A DNA stretch of 64,000 bases from Bacteroidota bacterium (GTDB taxonomy: Bacteria; Bacteroidota; Bacteroidia; UKL13-3): NCBI GenBank assembly GCA_027491085.1, contig JAIXWW010000009.1, positions 124,001-188,000 of the forward strand, in the 5' to 3' direction. A model generated the notes under the pieces. That model was not told the DNA's origin. It saw only the letters and a program-made list of their open reading frames with translations, and made no database searches. The position numbers and the translations under genes were made by a program. Each line of letters begins with the position of its first letter. The first letter of the stretch is position 1. Positions 35,159 through 45,370 of the stretch are shown in pieces.

Positions 35159-36415
35159 ATGCAATTTGAAAATACCTTAAGTTTTGCTCAACAATTAGAT
35201 GCAAACGATAAACTAGCCCATTTTAAACATCAATTTCATTTATTAACTCATAACAATAAACATGTAGTTTATTTATGTGGCAACTCATTAGGCTTGCAGC
35301 CAAAATCAGTTCGCGCAGCTATTGATCAAGAGTTAAACGATTGGGCAAAATTTGGCGTAGAAGGACATTTTGATGCAAAAAATCCTTGGTTTGGTTACCA
35401 CCATTTTTTAACCGAAAATGCTGCAAAGGTGGTAGGTGCAAAGCCTAGCGAAGTAGTTGTAATGAATAACCTTACCGTAAACTTACACTTAATGATGGTA
35501 AGTTTTTACAAACCAACTGCTACACGCTATAAAATAATTATGGAAGCTGCTGCATTTCCAAGTGATTTATATGCCATGGAAACGCAAGTTAAACACCACC
35601 ATTTAAATCCAGATGATGCCATTATAGAACTTAAGCCACGCGAAGGTGAACATACTTTACGCACCGAAGATATTATTACAACCATCAATGCAAATGCCGA
35701 TAGTTTGGCATTGGTAATGTTAGGTGGTGTAAATTATTACACAGGCCAAGTTTTTGATATGAAAGCCATAGCAGCTGCTGCGCACGCTGTTGGTGCTTAT
35801 GCAGGTTTTGATTTGGCGCATGCTGCAGGAAATTTACATTTACAATTACACGATTGGGATGTAGATTTTGCAGTTTGGTGTACTTATAAATACTTAAATA
35901 GCGGCCCAGGAGGAACAAGTGGTGTATTTGTTCATCAAAGACATGAAAACTCTGAATTAAACCGTTTTGCAGGTTGGTGGGGACATGATGAAGGCGAGCG
36001 TTTCCAAATGAAAAAAGGCTTTAAAGCCATTCCAGGTGCACAAGGTTGGCAGTTAAGCAATGCTCAAATTTTTCCAATGGCTATTCATAAAGCATCATTA
36101 GAAATGTTTGCGGAAGCAGGTATGGAAAATTTAAGAGCGAAAAGCGAATTATTAACAGGTTATTTGGAGTTTATTTTAAATCAATATACCGACCATTTAA
36201 CTGTAATAACTCCAAAAAATAAAGACGAAAGAGGCTGCCAACTTTCAATTATTGTGAAACAAGATGGCAAAAAATTATTTGATTATTTGGTAAGTGAAAA
36301 CATAATGCCCGATTGGCGCGAACCCGATGTTATACGCATGAGTCCGGTGCCTATGTATAATACCTTTGAAGATGTTTATTTAATTGGCGAAGCTCTAAAA
36401 AAATACTTTGCTTAA
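35159..36415 (+). CDS. kynU: Kynureninase
   Basis: 418-residue PLP enzyme that cleaves kynurenine to anthranilate and alanine (or 3-hydroxykynurenine to 3-hydroxyanthranilate). Seen: [12 protein letters not shown] near the start, [10 protein letters not shown] with the PLP Asp, and the Schiff-base Lys in [13 protein letters not shown]; the end has [15 protein letters not shown]. The ATG at 35159 is preferred to an in-frame TTG 6 bp upstream. The stop overlaps the next ATG (TAATG). No other kyn gene lies in the window. Confidence 0.95.
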   Translation: MQFENTLSFAQQLDANDKLAHFKHQFHLLTHNNKHVVYLCGNSLGLQPKSVRAAIDQELNDWAKFGVEGHFDAKNPWFGYHHFLTENAAKVVGAKPSEVVVMNNLTVNLHLMMVSFYKPTATRYKIIMEAAAFPSDLYAMETQVKHHHLNPDDAIIELKPREGEHTLRTEDIITTINANADSLALVMLGGVNYYTGQVFDMKAIAAAAHAVGAYAGFDLAHAAGNLHLQLHDWDVDFAVWCTYKYLNSGPGGTSGVFVHQRHENSELNRFAGWWGHDEGERFQMKKGFKAIPGAQGWQLSNAQIFPMAIHKASLEMFAEAGMENLRAKSELLTGYLEFILNQYTDHLTVITPKNKDERGCQLSIIVKQDGKKLFDYLVSENIMPDWREPDVIRMSPVPMYNTFEDVYLIGEALKKYFA

Positions 36416-36837
36416 TGATAAAAATTGAAAAAATAACCACCCCAACTGTGCAACAAATAGCTTGGGATATAAGGCACGAAGTGTTTGTTATTGGGCAAAA
36501 TTGCCCAAAGGAAATAGAATATGAGTTTGAAGAAGAAAGCATTCATTTTATTGCTTACTTTAACAATGAACCTGCTGGAACTGCAAGAATTCGTCAAACA
36601 GAAAATGGTTATAAATTAGAACGATTTGCAGCATTAGAAAAATTTAGGGGCAATGGAATTGGTTCTGCTTTAGTAGCTTTTTTGTTAAACGAAACCATCC
36701 CATTTGGTAAAAAAATTTATTTGCACGCACAATTAACTGCTGCTCCTTTATATGCCAAACATAATTTTAAACCTGAAGGAGCAAACTTTTGGGAAGCAGA
36801 TATTGAACATGTAAAAATGGTTTACAGTAAACCATAA
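36415..36837 (+). CDS. GNAT family N-acetyltransferase
   Basis: 140 residues. The acetyl-CoA loop is visible as EKFRGNGIGSALV, with the preceding strand GTARIRQT and a late LYAKHNFKPEG. This is close to the ElaA/YjcF-like group of GNAT proteins. The acceptor is unknown. It is translationally coupled to kynU by TAATG and is followed 7 bp later by pth. Confidence 0.88.
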   Translation: MIKIEKITTPTVQQIAWDIRHEVFVIGQNCPKEIEYEFEEESIHFIAYFNNEPAGTARIRQTENGYKLERFAALEKFRGNGIGSALVAFLLNETIPFGKKIYLHAQLTAAPLYAKHNFKPEGANFWEADIEHVKMVYSKP

Positions 36838-36844
36838 AAAGTAT

Positions 36845-37405
36845 ATGAAATTTTTAATTGTAGGATTAGGAAATATAGGGGCAGAATATGCACAAACCCG
36901 CCACAATATTGGGTTTGATATTGCTGAAGCATTGGTAAAAAAACACTTGGGAAATTTTACCGTGCAAAAGCATGCGCAATATGCACAAGTAAGCTTACGA
37001 GGCAGGCAAATACATGTAATTATGCCAACTACTTATATGAATTTAAGTGGCAAAGCAGTGCGCCATTGGATGACTGACTTAAAAATTCCTATTGAAAATA
37101 TTTTTATTTTAGTAGATGATTTAGCCATTGATTTTGGCAAACTACGTATTAGAGGAAATGGCAGCGATGCGGGTCATAATGGACTAAAAAGCATCAACGA
37201 ATTACTCGGCACCCAAAATTATCCAAGGCTTAGGTTTGGCATTGGCAATAATTTCCCAAAAGGCCGTCAGGTAGATTATGTTTTAGGAAAATGGACTACT
37301 GACGAAATGAAAGAAATGCCTTTTTTAATTCATAAATCTGTTGATGCCATTGAAAGTTTTGTAATAAAAGGATTGCCATTAACCATGAACCAGTATAATA
37401 AATAA
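36845..37405 (+). CDS. pth: Peptidyl-tRNA hydrolase
   Basis: 186 residues. Recycles peptidyl-tRNA released during translation. Catalytic landmarks are LIVGLGNIG, TRHNIGF with the His, PTTYMNLSGKAV, VDDLAIDFGKLRI and AGHNGLKS. The length is normal. The stop overlaps the next start (TAATG), continuing the compact plus-strand run. Confidence 0.96.
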   Translation: MKFLIVGLGNIGAEYAQTRHNIGFDIAEALVKKHLGNFTVQKHAQYAQVSLRGRQIHVIMPTTYMNLSGKAVRHWMTDLKIPIENIFILVDDLAIDFGKLRIRGNGSDAGHNGLKSINELLGTQNYPRLRFGIGNNFPKGRQVDYVLGKWTTDEMKEMPFLIHKSVDAIESFVIKGLPLTMNQYNK

Positions 37406-38472
37406 TGCGTTTATTTATTAATCATATTGCATATAAAATTGAATCAATTACCGATTTAAATTTAATTGATAAAAGCCTTTTGAACGATAACGAAAAAAAG
37501 GCTTTTTCTTTTATTGAAAAATGGTTTACCAATCAAGATTTTAACTTTCAAAGTTCAGGAAGTACAGGCGTTCCCAAACAATTTATATTTACTAAACAGG
37601 AAATAATTTGGTCGGCTACACAAACCATTAATTACTTAAATTTAAAGCAAGAAAAACAACATTTTTACATTTGTTTAGACACGAGTTTGGTATCAGGAGC
37701 CATGCTTTTAGCAAGAGCAATTTTGTTAGAGGCAGATATAACCATAGTTAATCCTAGTGGCAATCCTTTTACATTGTTGCCACAAAACCATCCATACACT
37801 TTTTGTTCAATAGTCCCCTTGCAACTGCAACAAATAGTAAATAATGAATATGAGAAAAAAGTACTCAATCAGTTTAAAAATATCCTTTTAGGAGGGGCAC
37901 CAGCTTCTAATTCACTTATTTCAACATGTGCAGATTTAAAACCAAATATATGGGCTACTTATGGCATGACAGAAACTTTAAGTCATATAGCATTGCGCAA
38001 TTTAAAAACTGAATCATATTTTAAATTATTACCCAATAATGAAATTGCCTTAAGCCAAGAAAATACCTTAAAAATAAAAAATACAATTACCAAAAACCAA
38101 TGGTTACAAACCAACGATTTAGTTGAAATTACTGATGATGGTTTTTGGGTATTGGGTAGAATAGATTTTGTAATAAACAGTGGAGGATTAAAGGTAAATG
38201 CACTAAAAGTGGAGGATGAAATTTCTAACTATTTTACAGATCAAAATATTTTGCCCTTCCCCTATTTTATTGGCAGTTTTCCCGATGAATTTCTTGGAGA
38301 AAGGGTGGTTTTATTTGTTGAAAAACAAAACAAAGATTCTATAAATTTTGATAACTTAAAATCATATTTATTGAAAAACTTGAAACATTATGAGATACCT
38401 AAACAAGTTCAAATTGTTGATGAATTCTATTACACCCCAAGCCAAAAAATTGATAGGAATAAAAGTAAATAA
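37405..38472 (+). CDS. AMP-binding acyl-CoA ligase, MenE-like
   Basis: 355 residues, short for the family. The P-loop SSGSTGVPK, LGGAPAS, ATYGMTETLSH and the C-terminal GRIDFVINSGGLKV hinge are present, and a Lys-containing tail follows (PSQKIDRNK). The order fits short Bacteroidota o-succinylbenzoate-CoA ligases of menaquinone synthesis, but no other men gene is adjacent, so the substrate is an inference. It ends in a bidirectional terminator shared with accD. Confidence 0.8.
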   Translation: MRLFINHIAYKIESITDLNLIDKSLLNDNEKKAFSFIEKWFTNQDFNFQSSGSTGVPKQFIFTKQEIIWSATQTINYLNLKQEKQHFYICLDTSLVSGAMLLARAILLEADITIVNPSGNPFTLLPQNHPYTFCSIVPLQLQQIVNNEYEKKVLNQFKNILLGGAPASNSLISTCADLKPNIWATYGMTETLSHIALRNLKTESYFKLLPNNEIALSQENTLKIKNTITKNQWLQTNDLVEITDDGFWVLGRIDFVINSGGLKVNALKVEDEISNYFTDQNILPFPYFIGSFPDEFLGERVVLFVEKQNKDSINFDNLKSYLLKNLKHYEIPKQVQIVDEFYYTPSQKIDRNKSK

Positions 38473-38506
38473 AAAAAGTTATTCGTTAAACGAATAGCTT
38501 TTTCTA
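38473..38506. terminator. Bidirectional terminator between menE-like gene and accD
   Basis: AGTTATTCGTT, a 2-nt loop, and its near-perfect complement, with A-run left and T-run right. Confidence 0.75.
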
Positions 38507-38524
38507 TTTAAAAATATTTAACCT

Positions 38525-39385
38525 TTACACAGCCATTGGTTTTTCAGCCCAAAGATGTAATAAGATGCTTAGTTTTTGTTTCAATTCTGTTCTTGGAACA
38601 ATGATATCAACAAAACCGTGTTCTAGTAAAAACTCTGAGCTTTGGAAGCCTTTTGGTAAATCTTTACCAATAGTTTCGCGTATTACACGTGGGCCTGCAA
38701 AACCAATTAATGCTTCTGGTTCAGCAATATTAATATCGCCAAGCATAGCAAACGAGGCTGTAACACCTCCTGTGGTTGGATCTGTTAATAAACTAATGTA
38801 AGGAACACCCGCTTGACCTAACAAAGCCAATTTAGCTGATGTTTTAGCCATTTGCATTAAGCTAAATGCAGCTTCCATCATACGTGCTCCTCCCGATTTT
38901 GAAATAATCATTACAGGAATTCTGTTTTCACGGCCATAATCAATTGCGCGAGCAATTTTTTCACCAACTACACTTCCCATACTTCCACCAATAAAACCAA
39001 AATCCATACATGCTATTACCAATGGTAATCCATCTACATTACCTACACCAACACGTAAAGCATCTTCCATTCCTGTTTTTTTAATGGTTTCGGCCAAACG
39101 GTCTTTGTAAGCTTTGGTATCTTTAAATTCTAAAGGGTCAGTAGGTTTAATATTACTGTAAAGTTCTTTGCAAGTTCCTTCATCAAAAATTACTTCAAAA
39201 TATTCTCTTGAACCAATTTTATCGTGGTAATTGCAATGCATACAAACATATTTGTTTACTGCATGATCAGAACTTAATGTGGCTTTTTTGCATCTTGAAC
39301 ATTTATGCCACAATCCATCTGGCACCGATTTTTTATCAGATGTAGATGTTGTAATACCTTCTTTTACTCTTTTAAACCAACTCAT
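38525..39385 (-). CDS. accD: Acetyl-CoA carboxylase carboxyltransferase subunit beta
   Basis: 286 residues. With AccA it moves the carboxyl group from biotin to acetyl-CoA, the first step of fatty acid synthesis. The N-terminal zinc ribbon is complete (C29, C32, C48, C51), followed by the crotonase-like fold with [20 protein letters not shown], a glycine-rich [12 protein letters not shown] and the [14 protein letters not shown] motif. Normal length. It stands alone between a shared terminator and a CTAG-rich spacer. Confidence 0.97.
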   Translation of the reverse strand: MSWFKRVKEGITTSTSDKKSVPDGLWHKCSRCKKATLSSDHAVNKYVCMHCNYHDKIGSREYFEVIFDEGTCKELYSNIKPTDPLEFKDTKAYKDRLAETIKKTGMEDALRVGVGNVDGLPLVIACMDFGFIGGSMGSVVGEKIARAIDYGRENRIPVMIISKSGGARMMEAAFSLMQMAKTSAKLALLGQAGVPYISLLTDPTTGGVTASFAMLGDINIAEPEALIGFAGPRVIRETIGKDLPKGFQSSEFLLEHGFVDIIVPRTELKQKLSILLHLWAEKPMAV

Positions 39386-39401
39386 TTTTTGCTACTGACT
39401 A

Positions 39402-39454
39402 CTAGCTTCTAGCAACTAGCTGTAATCCTTTAATAAGGCACTAGTAGCTAGAGG
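39402..39454. repeat. CTAG array at 7-bp period between accD and fbaB
   Basis: CTAG occurs at 39402, 39409, 39416, 39441 and 39448 as units CTAGCTT, CTAGCAA, CTAGCTG and CTAGTAG, CTAGAGG. Five copies of a tetranucleotide in 53 bp with a fixed 7-bp phase is unlike the rest of the window. Confidence 0.55.
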
Positions 39455-39466
39455 CCAGAAACATAT

Positions 39467-40519
39467 TTATGCTATTGTAATACTATTATCTAAATAAACA
39501 TCTTGAATGGTATTTAATAATTGAATACCTTCATTCATTGGTTTTTGGAATGCCTTACGACCGCTAATTAAACCTTGTCCACCAGCACGTTTATTAATTA
39601 CTGCTGTTGTAACTGCTTCAGCTAAATCACTAGCTCCTTTGCTTTCACCACCTGAATTAATTAAACCTTGACGACCCATGTAGCAATTTGCAACTTGATA
39701 ACGAGTCAAATCAATTGGATGATCAGTAGTTAATTCACTATAAACTTTTGGATGTGTTTTACCATGTTTTGTAGCATTGTAACCACCATTGTTTGTTGGT
39801 AATTTTTGTTTAATAATATCAGCTTGAATGGTTACACCTAAATGGTTAGCTTGACCTGTTAAATCAGCTGCTGTATGGTAATCAACACCATCCACTTTAA
39901 ATGCATTGTTACGTAAATAGCACCATAAAATAGTAGCCATACCTAACTCATGAGCGCGCTCAAAAGCAGCAGCTACTTCTTGAATTTGGCGACCTGATTC
40001 ATCAGAACCAAAATAAATAGTAGCACCAACTGCCACTGCACCTAAATTATAAGCCTCATCAACCGAACCAAACATAATTTGGTCAAATTTATTAGGGTAA
40101 CTTAAAAACTCATTGTGATTAATTTTTACAATAAATGGAATTTTATGAGCATATTTTCTTGACATTGAAGCCAGAACACCATAAGTTGAAGCTACAGCAT
40201 TACAACCACCTTCAATTGCTAATTTAACAATATTTTCAGGATCAAAAAACGCTGGATTAGGAGCAAAACTTGCACCAGCCGAATGTTCAATACCTTGGTC
40301 AACAGGTAAAATAGACATATAACCTGTATTTGCTAAACGACCTGTCCCATATAACTGAGCTAGACTGCGCAATACTTGAGGGTTTCTGTTTGTTTGAGCA
40401 AAAATGCGATCAATAAAATCGCTACCAGGTAAATGGATGTTTGATTTGCTAATAGTTTTACTTTCGTGATTTAAGTAATAATCGGCTTTATCGCCTAATA
40501 GTTCAACAATTTTTGACAT
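39467..40519 (-). CDS. fbaB: Class I fructose-bisphosphate aldolase (DhnA type)
   Basis: 350 residues. Cleaves fructose 1,6-bisphosphate by a Schiff-base lysine. Landmarks: [38 protein letters not shown], and a late [17 protein letters not shown] phosphate-binding segment. The protein belongs to the DhnA/FbaB group, unlike the metal-dependent class II enzyme. It is the only gene in its short transcript; rsmI lies upstream on the same strand with a 108-bp gap. Confidence 0.93.
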   Translation of the reverse strand: MSKIVELLGDKADYYLNHESKTISKSNIHLPGSDFIDRIFAQTNRNPQVLRSLAQLYGTGRLANTGYMSILPVDQGIEHSAGASFAPNPAFFDPENIVKLAIEGGCNAVASTYGVLASMSRKYAHKIPFIVKINHNEFLSYPNKFDQIMFGSVDEAYNLGAVAVGATIYFGSDESGRQIQEVAAAFERAHELGMATILWCYLRNNAFKVDGVDYHTAADLTGQANHLGVTIQADIIKQKLPTNNGGYNATKHGKTHPKVYSELTTDHPIDLTRYQVANCYMGRQGLINSGGESKGASDLAEAVTTAVINKRAGGQGLISGRKAFQKPMNEGIQLLNTIQDVYLDNSITIA

Positions 40520-40627
40520 AAAATTATAAATTTATTGTGAGTGTTTTGCTGCGCAATTTATGTTTTTTTATCAATTTACCATTTTTTTGATAAGATTTAG
40601 TTGATAAGCGCTGCTGTAAGATTCTGT

Positions 40628-41335
40628 TTAATTACCTAATATAAAAATAGTAGGCTTCTTGTGTAAATCTGGTTTTACTTTGGCCCACTCTTTAATTGGT
40701 TTTGTTTGTATCAATTCATCATTTGCCGAAATATGGCAAGCAATACACAACAATACATTTCCATTACAATTTTTCACCAAATCATCAAAAAGATGGTTGT
40801 TACGATATGGCGTTTCCATAAAAATCTGAGCCTGTTGTTTGAATACTAATTCTCTTTCCAACTCCTTAATCCTTTTTACTCTTAAATTTTTATCAATTGG
40901 CAAATATCCGGTAAAAGCAAAATTTTGACCACTAAAGCCGCTTGCCATCAATGCCATAAAAATAGATGATGAACCTGGCAAAGGAATAACTTTTATATTT
41001 TTTTGATGTGCTAAAGCAACAAGCTGAAAACCCGGATCGGCCACGCAGGGAAGGCCTGCATCACTTATTATTCCGGCATCTTGGTCGTTTTCCAAAGCCT
41101 TTAATAATCGATGATAGGTATTAGCCTCTGTGTGTTCATTTAAAATAAAAATTTGCAGTTCATTTTGAGGCGTATTTAATTGCAATTTTTTAATTAAGGC
41201 TCTTGCCTCCTTTTCACTTTCGACCACAAAATTTTTTAAATGATGGGTCATTCTTTTCACCATTTCGGGTAAAAAATCATTTTGGCTATCATTTGCCAAA
41301 AAATTGGGAATTAAGTATAATTTTCCGTAGGTCAT
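40628..41335 (-). CDS. SAM-dependent methyltransferase, RsmI-like
   Basis: 235 residues with the tetrapyrrole methylase fold: KLYLIPNFL start, DAGIISDAGLPCVADPG SAM loop, PLPGSSSIFMALMASG, and a closing KPTIFILGN strand. These match the RsmI-type 16S rRNA 2'-O-methyltransferase (C1402), but Bacteroidota often carry two related paralogues, and this one has a shorter N-terminus than E. coli RsmI. The rRNA target is therefore inferred and no symbol is given. Confidence 0.85.
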   Translation of the reverse strand: MTYGKLYLIPNFLANDSQNDFLPEMVKRMTHHLKNFVVESEKEARALIKKLQLNTPQNELQIFILNEHTEANTYHRLLKALENDQDAGIISDAGLPCVADPGFQLVALAHQKNIKVIPLPGSSSIFMALMASGFSGQNFAFTGYLPIDKNLRVKRIKELERELVFKQQAQIFMETPYRNNHLFDDLVKNCNGNVLLCIACHISANDELIQTKPIKEWAKVKPDLHKKPTIFILGN

Positions 41336-41391
41336 TTTTATGCAATTTATGTAATTAGCTGATTATATTGCGAATGTAAAAATAAATAACA

Positions 41392-41423
41392 TTTGCCTTG
41401 TATAGTCATTGCGCTTATTTTTG
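41392..41423 (+). promoter_or_regulatory. Promoter of the PpiD/SurA-like gene
   Basis: TTTG at 41392-41395, a 20-nt spacer and TATTTTTG at 41416-41423, 20 nt before the ATG. A full consensus match. Confidence 0.75.
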
Positions 41424-41443
41424 CCACTCTTTAAAAAAATCGT

Positions 41444-43555
41444 ATGGCAATATTAACCAAAATAAGAAATAGAAGTGGCATAGCAATTGGATTTGTTGGA
41501 TTAGCCTTAGTTTTATTCCTAGTTTCTGACGCATTAACTGGCAGAAACAGCTTTTTAAATACAAATTCAAATAATGTTGGAACCATTGATGGTGACGCCA
41601 TTACTTACAAGGAATTTGAAATGGAAGTGGCTAAACAAGAAGAGCTTTTCAAAGAGCGAGCGCAAGGTCAACCACTTGATGATAATACTCGCAATCAAAT
41701 TAGAGAGCAAGCTTGGAATACTATCATTCAAGAAAACTTAATGACCAAAGAATATGGTGATTTAGGTGTGGCATTAACAAACGAAGAACTTACAGATTTA
41801 TTTGTTGGTGACAATATTCACCCACAAGTTAAACAATCTTTTACAGATCCTAAAACAGGAATCTTTGATAAAAATGTTGTAATTCAAAATTTAAAACAAA
41901 TTACTGAAAAAGGTGATGAAAAAACTAAAAAGCAATTGCGCGCTTTCGAAGATTACCTTTTACAAGAAGGATTAAGTAGAAAATATGCTAGCCTTGTAAA
42001 AAAAGGAGTTTACACTACAAATGTTGAAGCTAAGAAACTTTATGAGGGTAGAACAAAAACTGCAGAATTAAATTATGTAGTTATGCCATTTAATACAATT
42101 GCTGATTCAACAATTAAGGCAGAGGAAAGCGATTTAAAATCGTACTTCAATAAAAACCAAAACAAATACAAAGAGCGCGAAAACAGCCGTAAAGTTGATT
42201 TTGTTGTATATAATTTTTCTCCAAGTAAAGAAGATTCAGCAGAAATGCAAAAATGGGTGAGTGAACAAGTGGTTTCATTTGCACAATCAAAAAATGATAC
42301 TCAATATATTGATGCAAACAGTGAAGTAAGATTTGATCCAACTCCTCGCTCTAGAAAAGATTTCCCTGAAGATATTGTTGAAAAATTATTTTCTGATTCA
42401 GTTGGTGCATTAGTAGGACCAATGTTCAAAGACAATAAGTATCAAATCTATAAAGTTTGTGGTGTTAAAAACGACACAACTGTATTTATGCGTGCAAGCC
42501 ATATTTTATTTAAAGTTGAAGGAGCTACTGCTCAAGATACTTTAAACAGTAAAACAAAAGCAGAAGAAATTTTAGTTCAATTAAAAAGCGGTAGTGATTT
42601 CGCGATGATGGCTAGCCAATACGGAACAGATGGAACAAAAGATAAAGGTGGAGATTTAGGTTGGTTCCAAGATGGCCAAATGGTAAAAGAATTTAATAGC
42701 TTTTGTAAAAGTGGCAAAAAAGGTGATATTGGCTTAGTTAAAACCCAATTTGGATGGCATATTGTTAAAATAACAGAAAATAAATCAAGCAAATTAATTG
42801 TAGCAGGTTTATTAGAGCGCACTTTCAAAGCTAGCGAAAAAACTGTTGGTATGGCCTTTAATGAGGCGAGCCAATTTGCTGCTTCAAGCAGAAGCGCCTC
42901 ATCGTTTGAAGAAAATGCTAAAGCAAAAAAATTAGAAATTAAAACTGCTGAGTACGTAAGAGAGAATGATAATTTCTTACCTGGTTACCCTGAGGCTAGA
43001 GAGGCAGTAAAATGGGCTTACAATGCAGAAGTTGGTGATGTAAGTGAAGTAATAACTATTGGCGATAAACATGTAATTGCTGTTGTAAAAGATATTCGCG
43101 AAAAAGGAAAAGCTAGCTTTGATGCTGCAAAAGCAAGAGTTGAAGCTGATTATAGAAAAGACAAGAAAGCAGAGCAATTAGCAGCTAAGATGAAAGAAGC
43201 TGTTGATGGTGGAGCAAATACATTGGATGCAATTAGCAAAAAATTAAACTTACCATTAACTCCAATTGGAAGTCAAACTTTTGAAAATACCAATATTGCT
43301 TATGTTGGCCAAGACAATTCTTTTGTAGGGGCTGTTTTAGGCTCAACTCCAAATAAGTTTGTATCTTCTTTTAAAGGTGATGGCGGTATTTACGCATTTC
43401 AAGTTAATAAATTTGTTGATGCTCCTGCTATAAAAGATTATACTCCATACAAAGCTGAGTTAAAACAACCTTTAAGCCAAAAAGTAGAGTATGGTTTCAT
43501 GGAAACCTTAAAAGATTTACACAAAGTAACAGATTTACGTTATAAATTTTACTAG
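41444..43555 (+). CDS. Membrane-anchored peptidyl-prolyl isomerase, PpiD/SurA-like
   Basis: 703 residues. One N-terminal membrane anchor (about 12-30, IAIGFVGLALVLFLVSD) holds a periplasmic chaperone. A SurA-N-like region covers about residues 35-240, a parvulin domain about 340-450 (RASHILFK, DFAMMASQYGTDG, GGDLGWF, FGWHIVKI), and a partial second isomerase-like region follows. It helps fold outer membrane proteins that leave the Sec channel. It has a full promoter and a strong terminator, so it is monocistronic. Confidence 0.92.
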   Translation: MAILTKIRNRSGIAIGFVGLALVLFLVSDALTGRNSFLNTNSNNVGTIDGDAITYKEFEMEVAKQEELFKERAQGQPLDDNTRNQIREQAWNTIIQENLMTKEYGDLGVALTNEELTDLFVGDNIHPQVKQSFTDPKTGIFDKNVVIQNLKQITEKGDEKTKKQLRAFEDYLLQEGLSRKYASLVKKGVYTTNVEAKKLYEGRTKTAELNYVVMPFNTIADSTIKAEESDLKSYFNKNQNKYKERENSRKVDFVVYNFSPSKEDSAEMQKWVSEQVVSFAQSKNDTQYIDANSEVRFDPTPRSRKDFPEDIVEKLFSDSVGALVGPMFKDNKYQIYKVCGVKNDTTVFMRASHILFKVEGATAQDTLNSKTKAEEILVQLKSGSDFAMMASQYGTDGTKDKGGDLGWFQDGQMVKEFNSFCKSGKKGDIGLVKTQFGWHIVKITENKSSKLIVAGLLERTFKASEKTVGMAFNEASQFAASSRSASSFEENAKAKKLEIKTAEYVRENDNFLPGYPEAREAVKWAYNAEVGDVSEVITIGDKHVIAVVKDIREKGKASFDAAKARVEADYRKDKKAEQLAAKMKEAVDGGANTLDAISKKLNLPLTPIGSQTFENTNIAYVGQDNSFVGAVLGSTPNKFVSSFKGDGGIYAFQVNKFVDAPAIKDYTPYKAELKQPLSQKVEYGFMETLKDLHKVTDLRYKFY

Positions 43556-43568
43556 TATTTAAATCAAA

Positions 43569-43613
43569 ACACAAAAAGCCATTCGGAATAAAACGAATGG
43601 CTTTTTGTGTTTT
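43569..43613 (+). terminator. Strong intrinsic terminator after the PpiD-like gene
   Basis: A 17-bp nearly perfect stem (ACACAAAAAGCCATTCG and its complement) with T-rich tail. A GTG in frame with the next gene lies in this stem, so that gene more likely starts at the ATG at 43628. Confidence 0.85.
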
Positions 43614-43627
43614 ATAACCTTTTATTT

Positions 43628-44404
43628 ATGCTAAAACACCAATTTTATTTCTCTAATAAAAATGAGACCATTGTTCTTATCCACGGATTTTGTGAGAATA
43701 GCAGATTATTTGATAAACAAACTGATTATTTGAAAGATAATTTCAATATACTTACACTTGATTTGCCTGGATTTGGTGGAAGTAAAGTTATCAAAAATTT
43801 AACTATACCCACTATGGCAGCCAAAGTGAAGGAGCTATTAGATTATTTAAAAATAAAGAACTGTTTTATGTTTGGACATAGCATGGGGGGGTACGTTACG
43901 TTAGCATTTGCCAAAGAATTTAGCTTTATGCTAAATGGTTTTGGACTTATTCATTCTACAGCCGCAAAAGACAGTTTTGAAAGACTGGCAAAACGAACTC
44001 AATTAATTAAATTTATTCAAAAAAATGGCACGAGTCCATTTTTTAAAACTTTCTTTCCTGAGCTTTTCTTTGATAAAGAACTAAATAAGGAAGCTATCAA
44101 TCAATTAATAGAAAATGCTCAATCAACGGCACTACAAGGCGTTATTGAGGGCATTAAAGCAATGATGATGAGAGATGAAAGTATTCCATTACTAGAAAAC
44201 ACAAAATTACCTGTGTTTTTTGCCATTGGTAAATACGATAACATAATTACCGATAAAGAAATGTTTGCTCAAGCCGCATTGTGTAGTCACTCGCAAATTT
44301 GTTATCTCCAAAACTCAAATCACATGGGAATGATTGAAGAATGTACAAAACTTAATTTATCGATTGAGCATTTTGTGAAAATAAATATTAAAAGTGTCCA
44401 TTAA
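43628..44404 (+). CDS. Alpha/beta hydrolase
   Basis: 258 residues. The nucleophile elbow GHSMGGY, the oxyanion strand IVLIHGFCENSR and the late catalytic His in QNSNHMGMIEE are visible, with a lid-like insertion between. The substrate is unknown. The start is set at the ATG at 43628, because the in-frame GTG at 43607 falls in the preceding terminator stem. It precedes rfbA by 90 bp and may or may not share its transcript. Confidence 0.88.
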   Translation: MLKHQFYFSNKNETIVLIHGFCENSRLFDKQTDYLKDNFNILTLDLPGFGGSKVIKNLTIPTMAAKVKELLDYLKIKNCFMFGHSMGGYVTLAFAKEFSFMLNGFGLIHSTAAKDSFERLAKRTQLIKFIQKNGTSPFFKTFFPELFFDKELNKEAINQLIENAQSTALQGVIEGIKAMMMRDESIPLLENTKLPVFFAIGKYDNIITDKEMFAQAALCSHSQICYLQNSNHMGMIEECTKLNLSIEHFVKINIKSVH

Positions 44405-44494
44405 AAATTTATTATTAAATACAGTCAATTGATGTGTTTTATAGTGCAAAAAATTATATTGCAACATATTTCAATAATTAAATAATCATAGCTT

Positions 44495-45358
44495 ATGAAA
44501 GGAATAATTTTAGCCGGAGGTAGTGGAACTCGTCTACATCCATTAACATTAGCCGTTAGCAAACAATTAATGCCTGTTTACGACAAACCGATGATTTATT
44601 ATCCTTTATCGGTGTTAATGTTGGCAGGTATCAAAGAAATTTTAATTATTTCAACTCCTCATGACTTACCTGGTTTTAAAAAATTATTAGGCGATGGATC
44701 ACAAATTGGCTGTCGTATTGAATATGCTGAACAACCAAGTCCTGATGGACTAGCACAAGCTTTTGTAATTGGTGAAGAGTTTATTGGTAAAGATAAAGTT
44801 GCATTGATTTTAGGTGATAATATTTTCTTTAGCTCAGGTTTAAAATCCTTATTGCAAAGCAATAATAATCCCGAAGGTGGTGTAGTATTTGCATACCATG
44901 TGAGCGATCCTGAGCGTTATGGGGTTGTAGAATTTGATGAACAAATGAAGGCTTTAAGCATTGAAGAAAAACCGGCTAGTCCTAAATCAAATTATGCTGT
45001 GCCAGGTTTATATTTTTATGATAACTCTGTGGTGGAAATTGCTAAAAATATCAAACCCTCACCACGTGGCGAATACGAAATTACTGATGTAAATAAAGTA
45101 TATTTAGAACAAGGAAAACTCAAAGTTGGTGTTTTACAGCGCGGAACAGCTTGGTTAGATACTGGTACCTTTGCTTCCCTTATGCAAGCTGGTCAGTTTG
45201 TGCAAGTAATTGAAGAGCGCCAAGGATTAAAGGTTGGTTGTATTGAAGAAATAGCTTACAACATGGGTTATATAACTAAAGAACAACTAGAAACAGAAGC
45301 CAAAAAATTAGTAAAAAGCGGTTATGGTCAATATTTATTGAACCTAATAAAAAAATAA
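44495..45358 (+). CDS. rfbA: Glucose-1-phosphate thymidylyltransferase
   Basis: 287 residues. Makes dTDP-glucose from glucose 1-phosphate and dTTP for surface sugar synthesis. The nucleotide loop [32 protein letters not shown] with the metal Asp, the [19 protein letters not shown] segment and GTAWLDTGT are all present. The other dTDP-rhamnose genes are absent here. It is 12 bp before the sugar isomerase gene, suggesting a small polysaccharide operon with the CpsB-like phosphatase. Confidence 0.96.
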   Translation: MKGIILAGGSGTRLHPLTLAVSKQLMPVYDKPMIYYPLSVLMLAGIKEILIISTPHDLPGFKKLLGDGSQIGCRIEYAEQPSPDGLAQAFVIGEEFIGKDKVALILGDNIFFSSGLKSLLQSNNNPEGGVVFAYHVSDPERYGVVEFDEQMKALSIEEKPASPKSNYAVPGLYFYDNSVVEIAKNIKPSPRGEYEITDVNKVYLEQGKLKVGVLQRGTAWLDTGTFASLMQAGQFVQVIEERQGLKVGCIEEIAYNMGYITKEQLETEAKKLVKSGYGQYLLNLIKK

Positions 45359-45370
45359 TAAAAGAAAAAT

